Positions 53,518 to 62,509 are shown, numbered from the stretch's first letter. The stretch is 64,000 bases of DNA from Parvibaculum sp039680535 (GCF_039680535.1 NZ_JBDKSS010000005.1:434001-498000), one strand, 5' to 3'. Notes: generated by a model not told the origin, from the sequence alone. Made by a program: numbers and translations.

Positions 53518-54287
53518 TTCCGTGTCTCGACGAGCTTGAAGGAGCGTCGTCATGTCGTGCTGGTCAAGACTGAGGACTCATCCCGTGGGGCAGCTGGACT
53601 GCCCTCGCTGGAGGCGCGCGAAGAAGACCGTTCGCAGCTTTCAGGAGAGCAGTTAATCGTTCGATCGGTCCGCTCGAGGTCGATCACATCGACTTCGAGA
53701 GCATGAAAGCGCCAGCGGATTGGTGACATGGAATTCCGCATCGCCATCCGCTTGTATAGACGATGCTCAACAAACTCTTCGCTACGAAGGTAGTAATGGG
53801 AGCCTAAGGGCGCGCCAAAAAACCTCTCTGGCGGCGTCATGTATGTCTGTAGCCGCCTATTAGGCCTCATCGTCCGGCGGGGCGACGCTGGCCTGCCCGT
53901 CGTCAGATGAAACCGAAATTTGCCAACCCAACCGGATCATTCGGTGGGGGAAGGTCATTGAGGTGGAGGAGTGCCCCGCGGGCGAAGGCGCGTCTGGGCG
54001 ATGCGGAATTTGCCGGAACACACTCAGTGATCGTCTTCGATGTCTTGATCTCATCGGCCACCATGTCGCCCTGGCCGCTTTCCGGGGCGCGACCTGGCGG
54101 GATCTCGTGCACCCATAGGCATATTAGGCAGGTCGATGAAGCCCCGTAGGGAGGGGGCAGGGCCCCAATTTGAAGATATGACTTCATCTGGGGACGGAAA
54201 GAGCTTGCCGATTCCCGAGTACGGAGTATTTTTGGTTAAGACAACCTTTAGGGACCCTCGCCCGTGAGCTACCCAGCACCCCGCCTA
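53518..54287. other. Intergenic region without a confident gene
   Basis: Several short frames occur on both strands (for example 53550-53870 and 53903-54187 on the minus strand). None has a recognisable domain, a good ribosome site and consistent codon use together. The region may hold decayed mobile-element DNA. Confidence 0.5.
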
Positions 54288-54444
54288 GCATCCTGCAGCC
54301 GCATTAACCTGTGCGGACGAGGATGCATATGCGCCAGCTGCATGCTGGGAGAGGGTGCCTTTTAGGCGATCAGGTCGTCACCCAGGCAGGCTTCAGGCCG
54401 ACGCCCCTCACCCGGTTGAACACGGGGAGGGGCGTCGGCTTTTT
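54288..54444 (+). ncRNA. Structured leader or small RNA ending in a terminator, upstream of rtcB
   Basis: Three helices are visible. GCATCCT (54288-54294) pairs with AGGATGC (54320-54326) and encloses CCGCA/TGCGG (54299-54303 with 54312-54316). CCAGC/GCTGG (54334-54338 with 54344-54348) forms a second hairpin. An 11-bp stem (GCCGACGCCCC, 54397-54407, with its complement at 54429-54439) is followed by TTTTT and makes an intrinsic terminator 18 bases before the rtcB ATG. It may be a free small RNA or an attenuating leader. No known RNA family was recognised. Confidence 0.55.
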
Positions 54445-54462
54445 CAGACTCTGAGGACTGTC

Positions 54463-55686
54463 ATGGATCACAGAAACTTTAACACTATCTCCGTCGAGAA
54501 CGGGGTCCCGATCAAGGCCTGGACGAAAGGCGTTCCGGTTGACGCGGCTGCCGAGCAGCAGCTCCGGAATGTCGCTGGCCTGCCTTTCGTGTTTCATCAC
54601 GTCGCCGCCATGCCGGATGTCCATTGGGGTATGGGTGCCACGATCGGGAGTGTGATTGCGACGCGCAAGGCCATCATCCCGGCGGCGGTGGGCGTGGATA
54701 TTGGTTGCGGCATGATGGCCACCCGCACAAACATTTCTGCGGCGCGCCTGCCCGACGATCTTCGCTCGATCCGCCTTGCCATCGAGGCTGCAGTGCCGCA
54801 TGGCCGCACCGACAATGGCGGCGCAAACGATCGGGGCGCATGGAGCGAGGTGCCGCAGGCGGCGGTCAAAGTCTGGGCCGGATTGGCGCAGGATTTTGCT
54901 CAATTGTGCGAACGGACGCCGGCGCTTGCCCGGTCGAGGTCCATCGATCATCTCGGGACGCTTGGGACCGGCAATCATTTCATCGAGCTCTGCCTCGACG
55001 AGGCCGACATCCTGTGGGTCATGCTGCATTCCGGTTCCCGCGGCGTGGGGAACAGGATCGGCACGGTCTTTATCGAGCTCGCCAAAAAGGAGATGGAGCG
55101 CTTCTTCGTGCATCTGCCCGACGCAAATCTCGCTTACCTCCCCCAGGGGACGGAGCACTTCGCGGACTACATGAGAGCGGTCTCCTGGGCCCAGAAATTC
55201 GCGCGTGCCAATCGCCAGCTGATGATGGACGGCGTGCTCGCGGCGCTTGCCCAGTTCTTTCCCGACATTGAAACCGACGAGATGGCCGTCAACTGTCACC
55301 ACAACTATGTCGATACGGAAGAGCATTTCGGGGAAACGGTGCTCGTCACCCGCAAGGGGGCTGTCCGCGCACGGGCGGGCGACCTTGGCATCATTCCGGG
55401 CTCCATGGGGGCCCGGTCATTCATCGTTCGCGGCAAAGGCAATCCCGAGAGCTTCTGCTCCTGCTCTCATGGGGCGGGGCGCCTCATGAGCCGCAATCAG
55501 GCGACCAGACAGTTTTCGCTGGAAGATCATGCCGTCGCCACCGCGCACGTCGAATGCCGGAAGGATGGCGGCGTAATCGATGAAACGCCGGGCGCTTATA
55601 AGGACATCAATGCGGTCATGAATGCTCAGGCCGATCTTGTCGAGATCGTCCACACGCTGCGTCAGGTGGTCTGCGTCAAGGGGTGA
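54463..55686 (+). CDS. rtcB: RNA ligase RtcB
   Basis: The 407-residue GTP-dependent ligase joins 2',3'-cyclic phosphate or 3'-phosphate RNA ends to 5'-OH ends. The Mn2+ site is visible in VGVDIGCGMMA (Asp and Cys) with GTGNHFIE and HSGSRGVGN. The guanylylated His lies in SCSHGAGRLMSR, and ECRKDGGVIDETPGAYKDI is the C-terminal hallmark. Length matches the E. coli enzyme. No RtcA, RtcR or archease is beside it. GAGG lies before the ATG. A terminator-like hairpin just upstream suggests attenuated expression. In this island it could repair RNA broken by a toxin such as the HEPN protein at 61711-62388. Confidence 0.95.
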   Translation: MDHRNFNTISVENGVPIKAWTKGVPVDAAAEQQLRNVAGLPFVFHHVAAMPDVHWGMGATIGSVIATRKAIIPAAVGVDIGCGMMATRTNISAARLPDDLRSIRLAIEAAVPHGRTDNGGANDRGAWSEVPQAAVKVWAGLAQDFAQLCERTPALARSRSIDHLGTLGTGNHFIELCLDEADILWVMLHSGSRGVGNRIGTVFIELAKKEMERFFVHLPDANLAYLPQGTEHFADYMRAVSWAQKFARANRQLMMDGVLAALAQFFPDIETDEMAVNCHHNYVDTEEHFGETVLVTRKGAVRARAGDLGIIPGSMGARSFIVRGKGNPESFCSCSHGAGRLMSRNQATRQFSLEDHAVATAHVECRKDGGVIDETPGAYKDINAVMNAQADLVEIVHTLRQVVCVKG

Positions 55687-56142
55687 GGTGGAATAGCCGT
55701 GGAACAAGCCGATGAAGGCGGGCGCCAAGGCGCACGCAAAGGCTCAGTAAGGCAAGGGTGCCGATCTCAGCATTGAGGCAAAGCACGCCGAACTGCTGGC
55801 CATCGGTGTGATATCCTCTTCTCGCTCTTGTTGTGCGGTGAGCGGCCGTAGCAGCGGCGCAGAGGCTTCGAGTGGGTTGGCTTGTATTTTATGGTGGCCT
55901 TTGGTGCTGAACGCAGACCAATCAGGTGCTTCTTTGTCGGACAGCTAAGCTGAGATAGCGTTTTTATTCGTCTCTTATTGCTTGGAAGATCATCCTGTTG
56001 TCAGGGCGTGTCGCCTGGTTGTTGTGATACACGAGATCGTTCATTTGCAGAAGCCACCACACGCGGGCGGTCTGGCGGCATGTGGAGCGCGCCATGACCG
56101 ATTGCGTGTGGGGCAAGATTTGGTTGGCGGAGCAGGGAGTCA
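55687..56142. other. Intergenic region before mcrB
   Basis: No confident gene is seen. It holds the second copy of the imperfect direct repeat (55806-55843) and an AT-rich stretch (55950-55985) that may carry the mcrBC promoter. Confidence 0.5.
55806..55843. repeat. Copy 2 of the ~38-bp imperfect direct repeat
   Basis: GTGTGA...TTCTCGCTCTTGTTGTGC GGTGAGC matches 52349-52387 with three mismatches in the 25-base core and one small gap further left. The pair brackets the recombinase and rtcB. Confidence 0.6.
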
Positions 56143-58116
56143 ATGCCGAAGGAATCTGAAACGATGGCGGACTATTTCACCAGTGAACACTTCGAACTGC
56201 TGAACAGATGGAGGGGGCAGAAGCGCGACGGATCGAACGAAGAGCAGAACCGTGCCTACAACGACCTGAAAGAGGCGTGTCAGGTGACGGAGGCGTGGGC
56301 GGAAAGGGTGAAGGACAAACTGTTCCCTCAAGGGCGCGTTAATATCCGCAAGAAGCCAACCAACCAAGGCCAGAATTTCTTGGGTTATAACTGGGCGAAG
56401 ATCTACCCGTCGTCCGAGGCACCGAAGGAACTGGCCTACACTGTTGGCATCGATGCTGAAGTCGGCTTCGTGGTCAAGATCGATCTGGTTGATACCCAGA
56501 CGGAGGATGCCGATCTGCGCCCAAAGTACGAAGAGATCCGCGGGCCATTCATGGCATCGCCTATCGTGGCCGTCTTGCCCGCCGCCGATGGACTGAGCAA
56601 GTCGTTCTCGGAATTGGTGGAATGGTCCGTGGAGGCCATTCAAACATTCCGACCGCGCTATGACGACCTGGTCGCCGAGCTGAAGCTCGACAAGACACTG
56701 AGCGACGAAGATGAGGCTGGCGATTCCGACAAGATGAGTCAGCCCATCAACCGCATCTATTACGGCCCGCCCGGCACGGGCAAGACCTATGAGTTGTCGA
56801 AGCTGTTCAAGCGAGAATATGAGCAGGCCATGACCTCGGTGTCCAACGAGGAATGGCGCAATCAGTTCATTTCGGAAAAAATTGCCTCAAGCAAATGGTG
56901 GGAAGGCGCTGTGTTGGCCTTGTACGACCTCGGCGGGAAGGCGACCGTCAGTCAGCTCTTGGAGCACCCCTTCATCAATGCCATCGCCGAGGCCAAGGGG
57001 CGCAAGGATAACCTGCGTCAGACGATCTGGATCACGCTGCAAGAGCGCACCATTGATGAGTCTGTCACCGTCAAGCAGAGGTTGCGATTCAGTCCGCAGG
57101 TGTTCGACAAGGACGAGAACTCGGTCTGGCGCTTGGCCGGTGATTGGCGGGAGGCATGCGGCGGCCTCGCGGCTTTGGTCGACGAATACCGAGCCGGGGC
57201 CCCATTCTCGGAGGTGCTTCGCCGCTACAGCTTCGTCACCTTTCACCAGTCCTATGGGTACGAGGAGTTCGTCGAGGGCCTTCGCCCGGTGCTCGGCGGC
57301 GACGCAGTGGCTGGCGAGATTCAGTACGAGATCCGATCCGGTGTTTTCAAGGAGCTGTGCCGCCGGGCACGGTCGGCACCACACCAGCGATTTGCAATGG
57401 TGATCGACGAGATCAACCGAGGCAACATTAGCAAGATCTTCGGTGAGTTGATCACTTTGATCGAGTCCGACAAGCGCGAGGGTGCAGAGCATGCAGTGTC
57501 GGTGACGCTGCCATACTCTGGTGAGAGCTTTTCGGTGCCGGCCAATGTCGATATCATCGGCACAATGAACACAGCAGACCGTTCGCTGGCGCTTCTGGAT
57601 ACCGCTCTGCGCCGCCGGTTCGAGTTCGTACCGGTAATGCCCGATGCCCGTGATGAGCCTGGCGCGCCGCTCGCAGGACTGCGCGTCACGCTGGGTGACA
57701 AAGAGATCGACGTGCCTCGCCTGCTCGATGCTATCAACCAGCGTATCGCAGCGCTCTACGACCGGGACCATTGCATCGGCCATGCCTACTTCACGCCGTT
57801 GAAGAAGGTGTCTGATGGAGCCGAACGACTGGTGGCGCTGCAGAAAGTGTTCAGTACACGCATCCTACCCCTATTGGAGGAGTACTTCTTCGAAGATTGG
57901 CAGAAGATTCGTCTTGTGCTGGCCGATAACCAAAAGCCAACTCTCGCGCAGCTTGTTGTTGTCGAGAGTCTCGACCACGAGGACGATCTGGGTCGTCTGT
58001 TCGGTGGCGACCACGGCTTGGACACCTACACCACCAAGCGCCGGTACACGGTGCATGAGGCTGCGTTCTCGAACCCGGATTCCTACATCGGCATCTACCA
58101 AAACTTGTCGATCTAA
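56143..58116 (+). CDS. mcrB: McrB-type AAA+ GTPase/ATPase
   Basis: The 657-residue motor protein of a McrBC-type modification-dependent restriction system. An N-terminal domain (about 1-190; YFTSEHFELLNRWRGQKRDG, GWAK-like NYNWAKIYPSS) is not the E. coli DNA-binding domain and may set specificity. Walker A is GPPGTGKT (208-215), Walker B is MVIDEINRGNISKIFGE (419-435), and the McrB signature MNTADRS is at 475-481, with LDTALRRRF after it. Between Walker A and B lies a winged-helix-like insert of about 90 residues (WWEGAVLALYDLGGKATVSQLL ... VWRLAGDW). Start 56143 has GGGAG 3 bases upstream; 56164 is possible. Confidence 0.92.
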   Translation: MPKESETMADYFTSEHFELLNRWRGQKRDGSNEEQNRAYNDLKEACQVTEAWAERVKDKLFPQGRVNIRKKPTNQGQNFLGYNWAKIYPSSEAPKELAYTVGIDAEVGFVVKIDLVDTQTEDADLRPKYEEIRGPFMASPIVAVLPAADGLSKSFSELVEWSVEAIQTFRPRYDDLVAELKLDKTLSDEDEAGDSDKMSQPINRIYYGPPGTGKTYELSKLFKREYEQAMTSVSNEEWRNQFISEKIASSKWWEGAVLALYDLGGKATVSQLLEHPFINAIAEAKGRKDNLRQTIWITLQERTIDESVTVKQRLRFSPQVFDKDENSVWRLAGDWREACGGLAALVDEYRAGAPFSEVLRRYSFVTFHQSYGYEEFVEGLRPVLGGDAVAGEIQYEIRSGVFKELCRRARSAPHQRFAMVIDEINRGNISKIFGELITLIESDKREGAEHAVSVTLPYSGESFSVPANVDIIGTMNTADRSLALLDTALRRRFEFVPVMPDARDEPGAPLAGLRVTLGDKEIDVPRLLDAINQRIAALYDRDHCIGHAYFTPLKKVSDGAERLVALQKVFSTRILPLLEEYFFEDWQKIRLVLADNQKPTLAQLVVVESLDHEDDLGRLFGGDHGLDTYTTKRRYTVHEAAFSNPDSYIGIYQNLSI

Positions 58117-58130
58117 ATCCGGAGGCGCTG

Positions 58131-59462
58131 GTGAACGGCATCACGATCTACGAGGACGAGGCGCTAACCGCTGCGAAGCCGGGCCTGGCAGACGTTGAGG
58201 GTTTGCACGGCGTCCCGGTACACGGCGTCCCGGTAAATGTCTATGGGTGGCTGGAGGACCAGTGCCTGCGGTCCGCAGAGCGGGGCGAGGCGGCATGGCT
58301 GCGTCTGACCCAGCGCCGTGGGCGCCGCGTTGTGCAGGTCAAAAGCTTCGTCGGCGTGATCCGTGCTCCAGACGGCTTCCAGGTCGAGGTGCTCCCAAAG
58401 GTTGGTAAGGCGATTGGTGGTGGCAAGATCGAGGCTCGTCAGCTTCTGATCGAGATGCTCTGCTGCCTCCGAGACTTTCGCCATGTTCAGACCGATAGCG
58501 CCAAGATTTTAGCCGTGCGCATGCCGCTGCTGGAGGTGTTCATCGCAGAGTATCTGCGTGCAGTCGAACACGTGGTCAAGCGCGGGCTGCGCAGCGACTA
58601 TTCGAGCAAGCGGGACAACCTCTTCGCTCTGCGGGGCAAGCTGCTGATGGCGCCACATTTACGGCAGAACCTCTGCCGGGCCGATCGCTTCTTCACCGAG
58701 CATGACGAGTTTGAGATCGATCGGCCGGAGAACCGGTTGCTGTGCGCCGCGTTGCGCCGCGTGTTGACGCTGTCGGCCTCGCAGACCAACCAGCAGCTGG
58801 CCCGCGAGCTGACCTTCGTGTTTGCGGATGTCCCGGTGTCGGCACAGCCTAGCATCGACTTCCAGCAGGTGCGGATGGACCGGGGAATGGGCTACTACGC
58901 CGATGCGTTGGCCTGGGCCCGCCTCATCCTCGACGAGGAGTCGCCCTTGACCGGGGTCGGAGGCCGCAGCGCGCCATCGCTGCTGTTCCCGATGGAGGCG
59001 GTGTTCGAGGCGTTCGTCGCCAAGCACCTTGCGAACCAACTGGCGCGGCCTCTGATCCTGAAGACGAAAACCCGAAGCCATCATCTGGTTCGCCATCGCG
59101 AGCAGCACTGGTTTCGATTGGAGCCGGATCTGTTGGTCCGTTGCAATGGCAGTGATGTGTTGGTGCTGGATACCAAATGGAAGCTGCTGGATGGGCTGAA
59201 GGCGAATGGGACGGACAAGTACGGCCTGTCGCAAAGTGATTTCTATCAGTTACAGGCCTACGGCCTGAGCTATCTGGGAGGCCGGGGTGAGGTGGTGCTG
59301 ATCTACCCCAAAACAGCCTCGTTTGATCAACCGCTGCCAGTGTTCGAATTCCCCAAAATCGAGGGGCTGAGGCTGTGGGTGCTGCCGTTCTGTTTGAAGT
59401 CGCGGCGCCTTTCAATTCCGGAAGAGGCGCCTTTTGCCGATGTATTCCTTGGCAGGAATTGA
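58131..59462 (+). CDS. mcrC: McrC-type endonuclease subunit
   Basis: The 443-residue nuclease partner of McrB. The N-terminal beta-rich McrB-interacting region spans about 1-130. The PD-(D/E)xK nuclease core is RLEPDLLVRCNGSDVLVLDTKWK (D333, D347, K349). SDFYQLQAYGLSYL is the conserved helix after it. The start is GTG, 14 bases after mcrB. A 15-base tandem duplication near the N-terminus adds one HGVPV repeat. Confidence 0.92.
   Translation: MNGITIYEDEALTAAKPGLADVEGLHGVPVHGVPVNVYGWLEDQCLRSAERGEAAWLRLTQRRGRRVVQVKSFVGVIRAPDGFQVEVLPKVGKAIGGGKIEARQLLIEMLCCLRDFRHVQTDSAKILAVRMPLLEVFIAEYLRAVEHVVKRGLRSDYSSKRDNLFALRGKLLMAPHLRQNLCRADRFFTEHDEFEIDRPENRLLCAALRRVLTLSASQTNQQLARELTFVFADVPVSAQPSIDFQQVRMDRGMGYYADALAWARLILDEESPLTGVGGRSAPSLLFPMEAVFEAFVAKHLANQLARPLILKTKTRSHHLVRHREQHWFRLEPDLLVRCNGSDVLVLDTKWKLLDGLKANGTDKYGLSQSDFYQLQAYGLSYLGGRGEVVLIYPKTASFDQPLPVFEFPKIEGLRLWVLPFCLKSRRLSIPEEAPFADVFLGRN
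58206..58235 (+). repeat. 15-bp perfect tandem duplication inside mcrC
   Basis: CACGGCGTCCCGGTA occurs twice in a row at 58206-58220 and 58221-58235 and encodes HGVPV-HGVPV. It keeps the frame. Confidence 0.95.
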
Positions 59463-59554
59463 CGTACCATTCTTCTTCCTCCCGGCAGGGTTTCCAATGG
59501 GCATAGGGGCTGGTATCCAATCTGCAGACTGATCTTATGGGTAAATTGAATTGC

Positions 59555-60595
59555 TCAGGGGAAGAAGTGCTCATCGTTGAGCAAATCTTCGACATCGCTT
59601 GGCCTGTAGCGAAAGCCGGCGTTCCGGAATTGCTCGATGATTTCAGCCCTTCCCGACGGCGAGAATTGTCGCGCTCCGGAGGGGCCTTCGATATTGCTTA
59701 CAACCCATCCGAAGAACGCATCTTTTCTCAAGGAGATCACCGCCGGGGCGCCCCCGAGCCAGCGGTAGAAGTAATAGCCGCCTGTGACCATGGGCGTGAC
59801 ATATGAGCGGAGACAGTTCTTAAACTCCTTGGCGACCTCCACGAGTTCCCGGGGGGACTGGATCGGCCTCAGAAGCGAGTTACCCGGCCAAGGCGCCTCA
59901 ATGGCTGGGGATTTTTCAAGCCAGCGACCAAACCAATGTCTGATCTGCTCAAACTTCTCGATCTTGCTGAATGACTGCCAGATCCGCTGATGATCCTTGG
60001 ATGGAAAGATCTTGAGCAAGGCATCGAAATAGTAAAGTGCGCTTTCGGCCTGGGTCGATGACCTCACTGCGCCGATCAGGTTCGTCGACAGAACTTCTCC
60101 AGGGAGCATCGAAACGACGTCGAGGAGGTCGGGGGTGACCGCTGCGCTATGGGCCAGGAGCTTGAGCCTTTTGTCGGACTCAACTGCTTCGATCAGTTTC
60201 TGGTAGTAGCCGAGAGGCAAGGGATAAGCACGGATCTTCCTCAGAATCGAGAGGAGGCCCGTCGGTGTTTTCCCCAGAGTTTCCACGCAGATATCCTTCG
60301 CCGGTGCGGATGCAAGCAAATCACCGAGATAGAGCGCCTCGTCGACTGACCGGATTCCGTGAATCTCGATGGCGAGGTAGACAAGGTGATGCCACCAGGT
60401 GTCGGCAGTGTCGACATGTCCGGCAAAGCGGGCCGATGAGGCCACAAGAAGCATGACCTGCGGCGCCATTCGGCCGTGCCTTACGGTTGCTTCGGTGAGA
60501 ATGTCTGCGGGCTCCGTCTTCCTGCTCCGCGGTTTGGGCACATCCATGTCACTGGACTTAAGTTCGCATTCAGAAGGGGCGGACGCTGGGCTCAT
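59555..60595 (-). CDS. Island protein of unknown function, weakly PcfJ-like
   Basis: The 346-residue protein has a polar N-terminus (about 1-40) and a helical middle (SVDEALYLGDLLASAP, LLSILRKIRAYPLPLGYYQKLIEAVES). The C-terminal part (LVEVAKEFKNCLRSYVTPMVTGGYYFYRWLGGAPAVISLRK) loosely resembles the PcfJ domain, where a Cys/His-containing C-x2-SY block precedes a beta hairpin. That likeness is weak and made by eye. Start 60595 has GAGAGG 6 bases upstream. It diverges from the WYL regulator, and the palindrome between them could control both. Composition is less GC-biased than the housekeeping genes. Confidence 0.7.
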   Translation of the reverse strand: MSPASAPSECELKSSDMDVPKPRSRKTEPADILTEATVRHGRMAPQVMLLVASSARFAGHVDTADTWWHHLVYLAIEIHGIRSVDEALYLGDLLASAPAKDICVETLGKTPTGLLSILRKIRAYPLPLGYYQKLIEAVESDKRLKLLAHSAAVTPDLLDVVSMLPGEVLSTNLIGAVRSSTQAESALYYFDALLKIFPSKDHQRIWQSFSKIEKFEQIRHWFGRWLEKSPAIEAPWPGNSLLRPIQSPRELVEVAKEFKNCLRSYVTPMVTGGYYFYRWLGGAPAVISLRKDAFFGWVVSNIEGPSGARQFSPSGRAEIIEQFRNAGFRYRPSDVEDLLNDEHFFP

Positions 60596-60642
60596 GTGGA
60601 ACCTCTCGATGACTTCGACAGGTTCGAAAAATAGTCGCTCTC

Positions 60643-60661
60643 TACGTCAAATTCTGACGTA
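60643..60661. promoter_or_regulatory. Candidate WYL-regulator operator in the divergent promoter
   Basis: TACGTCA (60643-60649) and TGACGTA (60655-60661) form a perfect inverted repeat with a 5-base spacer. It lies between the divergent starts at 60595 and 60716. Its size suits a winged-helix dimer. Confidence 0.65.
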
Positions 60662-60715
60662 TCGTTGTCCAAGCATCTGGGAGCCGTGAGCCGGTTTAGG
60701 GGGTGGCGTGCAGGC

Positions 60716-61696
60716 ATGAGCTACGAAAAGGCAGAAGAACTTATTCATCTCGCGACGCTCATGCAGGGCTCGGCCGAAGGGGTGTCACTCTTGGATATCA
60801 CGCGCGAGTTCGGGGTGTCGCGGCGGACCGCCGAGCGCATGCGTGATGCGGTACAACGCCTCTGTCCTGACATCGAAGCCATTGATGACGACGGCGGGCG
60901 CCGGCGATGGCGGATCCGAGGTGCCAACGTCCTGGCACAACTTGCAACCGTGAATGCGCCGGAGCTTGCGGCACTCGAGCATGCGATTGAGCTACAGGCG
61001 AATGTTCGTCAGGGGGATCACCACGAACGCCTTCTGAGCCTGTCTGAAAAGCTCCGCGCGGCCCTGACGCACCGGCTGCGGACTCGCCTGGAACCGGATA
61101 TCGAGGCCTTGATGGAGGCCGAGGGCCTTGCGATGCGGCCTGGCCCCCATCCCCTGGATGAGCATCACGTTGTAACAGCGCTGCGCGACGCCATCCTGAG
61201 TTCGTCTGTCGTGCTCCTGCATCATCAGCCGCGAGGATCAAAAGCCAAAAGACGTCAAAAGGTCCACCCCTACGGCTTTCTGTATGGTAATCGACACTAC
61301 CTGGTCGCTTTCAGCATCGAGGCTCGTGATTTCCGCCTCTTTACGTTGAGCAACATCGATCATGTCGAGGCGCAAACGGAGCACTTCGCGCGCGATCCGG
61401 AATTCTCGCTCAAGGCATATGCGGAACGATCATTCGGCGTCTTTCAGGGCGACGAAGTCCAGGACGTTGAATGGCGTTTTGCTCCGGAGGTCGCCGACGA
61501 CGTAAGACGGTTCCTTTTTCATCCGACGCAAACAATGGAAACCAACGACGATGGAAGCATTACTGTTCGCTTCCGTGCCTGCGGCCTTCGTGAGATGTGC
61601 TGGCATCTCGTCACTTGGGCCGGCTACGTCAAGGTTGTTGCTCCGAAGGAGCTGAAGGCCGCTTATAAAATGAACGTGTTGGAGACACGCGTCTGA
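60716..61696 (+). CDS. WYL-domain transcriptional regulator
   Basis: The 326-residue regulator has an N-terminal winged helix (LLDITREFGVSRRTAERMRDAVQRLCPDIEAIDD). A WYL ligand-sensing domain follows (about 165-225; HPYGFLYGNRHYLVAFSIEARDFRLFTLSNID), with HYL in place of WYL. The C-terminal WCX-type segment is CGLREMCWHLVTWAGYVKVVAPKEL. WYL regulators control many phage-defence operons (for example BrxR/CapW types) and may sense nucleic-acid or nucleotide signals. I start at 60716 rather than the earlier TTG because the fold begins at MSYEKAEELIHLA. It is convergent with the HEPN gene. Confidence 0.87.
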   Translation: MSYEKAEELIHLATLMQGSAEGVSLLDITREFGVSRRTAERMRDAVQRLCPDIEAIDDDGGRRRWRIRGANVLAQLATVNAPELAALEHAIELQANVRQGDHHERLLSLSEKLRAALTHRLRTRLEPDIEALMEAEGLAMRPGPHPLDEHHVVTALRDAILSSSVVLLHHQPRGSKAKRRQKVHPYGFLYGNRHYLVAFSIEARDFRLFTLSNIDHVEAQTEHFARDPEFSLKAYAERSFGVFQGDEVQDVEWRFAPEVADDVRRFLFHPTQTMETNDDGSITVRFRACGLREMCWHLVTWAGYVKVVAPKELKAAYKMNVLETRV

Positions 61697-61710
61697 CGCC
61701 GGGAGCCTCC

Positions 61711-62388
61711 TCACTCGACGACAGGATAGTAGGGCGCACCGAAGGCGATCGACGGATTGTCCATCATCAGGTCGATGAACAACGGCAGCAGGAAGCCAAG
61801 AATGGCAGCGCCGTCTCGCACCTGGGGGCGATTGACACTGCTGTTCCAGGTAGCGCCGCCGTGAACCAGCTGATTGCGCAGAACATAAAGCCGATCAAAG
61901 AGCGTCGTGAGGATCAGTCTGGTATCTCGATTCTGGAGGGCGAGCCCAATTCTCCTCCTGCTCTTCGCAAATCGATCTTCCCAGTCCTCGTATCCGTCGA
62001 TGCCATTTTGAAAGTGCCAGAACGGCTGAAAGACGTACTGATTGTCGAGGAGTAACCTGATCGAGCGCGAGAACCGGTCCCAGATTGCGTCGTAAATCCT
62101 GTGATCGATATCAACCGCCAGAATTCGCTCGAAGAAGGCGTCAAAATTCGTTCGCTCACCGGATGGCGATGCCTCCGGAATGTCTTCCGCGTAGGCTGAG
62201 TTGAATGCGATCCAGAGAAATATGAAGGCAGCATCCTGGTCGCCCTCTTCTCTCTCAGCCCTTTGGAGCCAGCTTATCGAGCGATGCACACGAAGTGCGA
62301 GGTTCTCGGGGAAGCCCTGACGAATCGCACGTTGCTTGTCCTTCAAACTTGCGGGCGTTGGGCTCTCATTATTCTTCTCGTGTTTCAT
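61711..62388 (-). CDS. HEPN-domain protein with RNxxxH motif (Apea-like)
   Basis: The 225-residue helical protein carries RNQLVHGG at about residues 171-178, the R-N-x3-H motif of HEPN RNases. Flanking helices (DAAFIFLWIAFNSAYAED and LILTTLFDRLYVLRNQLVHGGATWN) fit the Apea-like HEPN group, where the first helix has FxxLWIAFNS. Such proteins cleave RNA as toxins or effectors in defence systems. No antitoxin is obvious beside it. GAGAG precedes the ATG at 62388. It lies 121 bases downstream of the DUF2779 gene on the same strand. Confidence 0.8.
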   Translation of the reverse strand: MKHEKNNESPTPASLKDKQRAIRQGFPENLALRVHRSISWLQRAEREEGDQDAAFIFLWIAFNSAYAEDIPEASPSGERTNFDAFFERILAVDIDHRIYDAIWDRFSRSIRLLLDNQYVFQPFWHFQNGIDGYEDWEDRFAKSRRRIGLALQNRDTRLILTTLFDRLYVLRNQLVHGGATWNSSVNRPQVRDGAAILGFLLPLFIDLMMDNPSIAFGAPYYPVVE

Positions 62389-62509
62389 CGTGTCTCTCGA
62401 ATTGGGCCTGTGCCAATGATCGGAAGAAATTCTTGTGCAATCGGTCGCTGTCCGACGGTAAACCTTCGCCATCGAGAGGCCGACAAGCCGAGCTAAGTCA
62501 CGAACCGGG

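Noticed and set aside
53550..53870. Minus-strand frame of 106 codons after the recombinase
   Set aside because: No domain, no ribosome site and mixed codon use; kept as part of the intergenic description.
53903..54187. Minus-strand frame of 94 codons before rtcB
   Set aside because: The product is Pro-rich without a recognisable fold and overlaps an equally good plus-strand frame.
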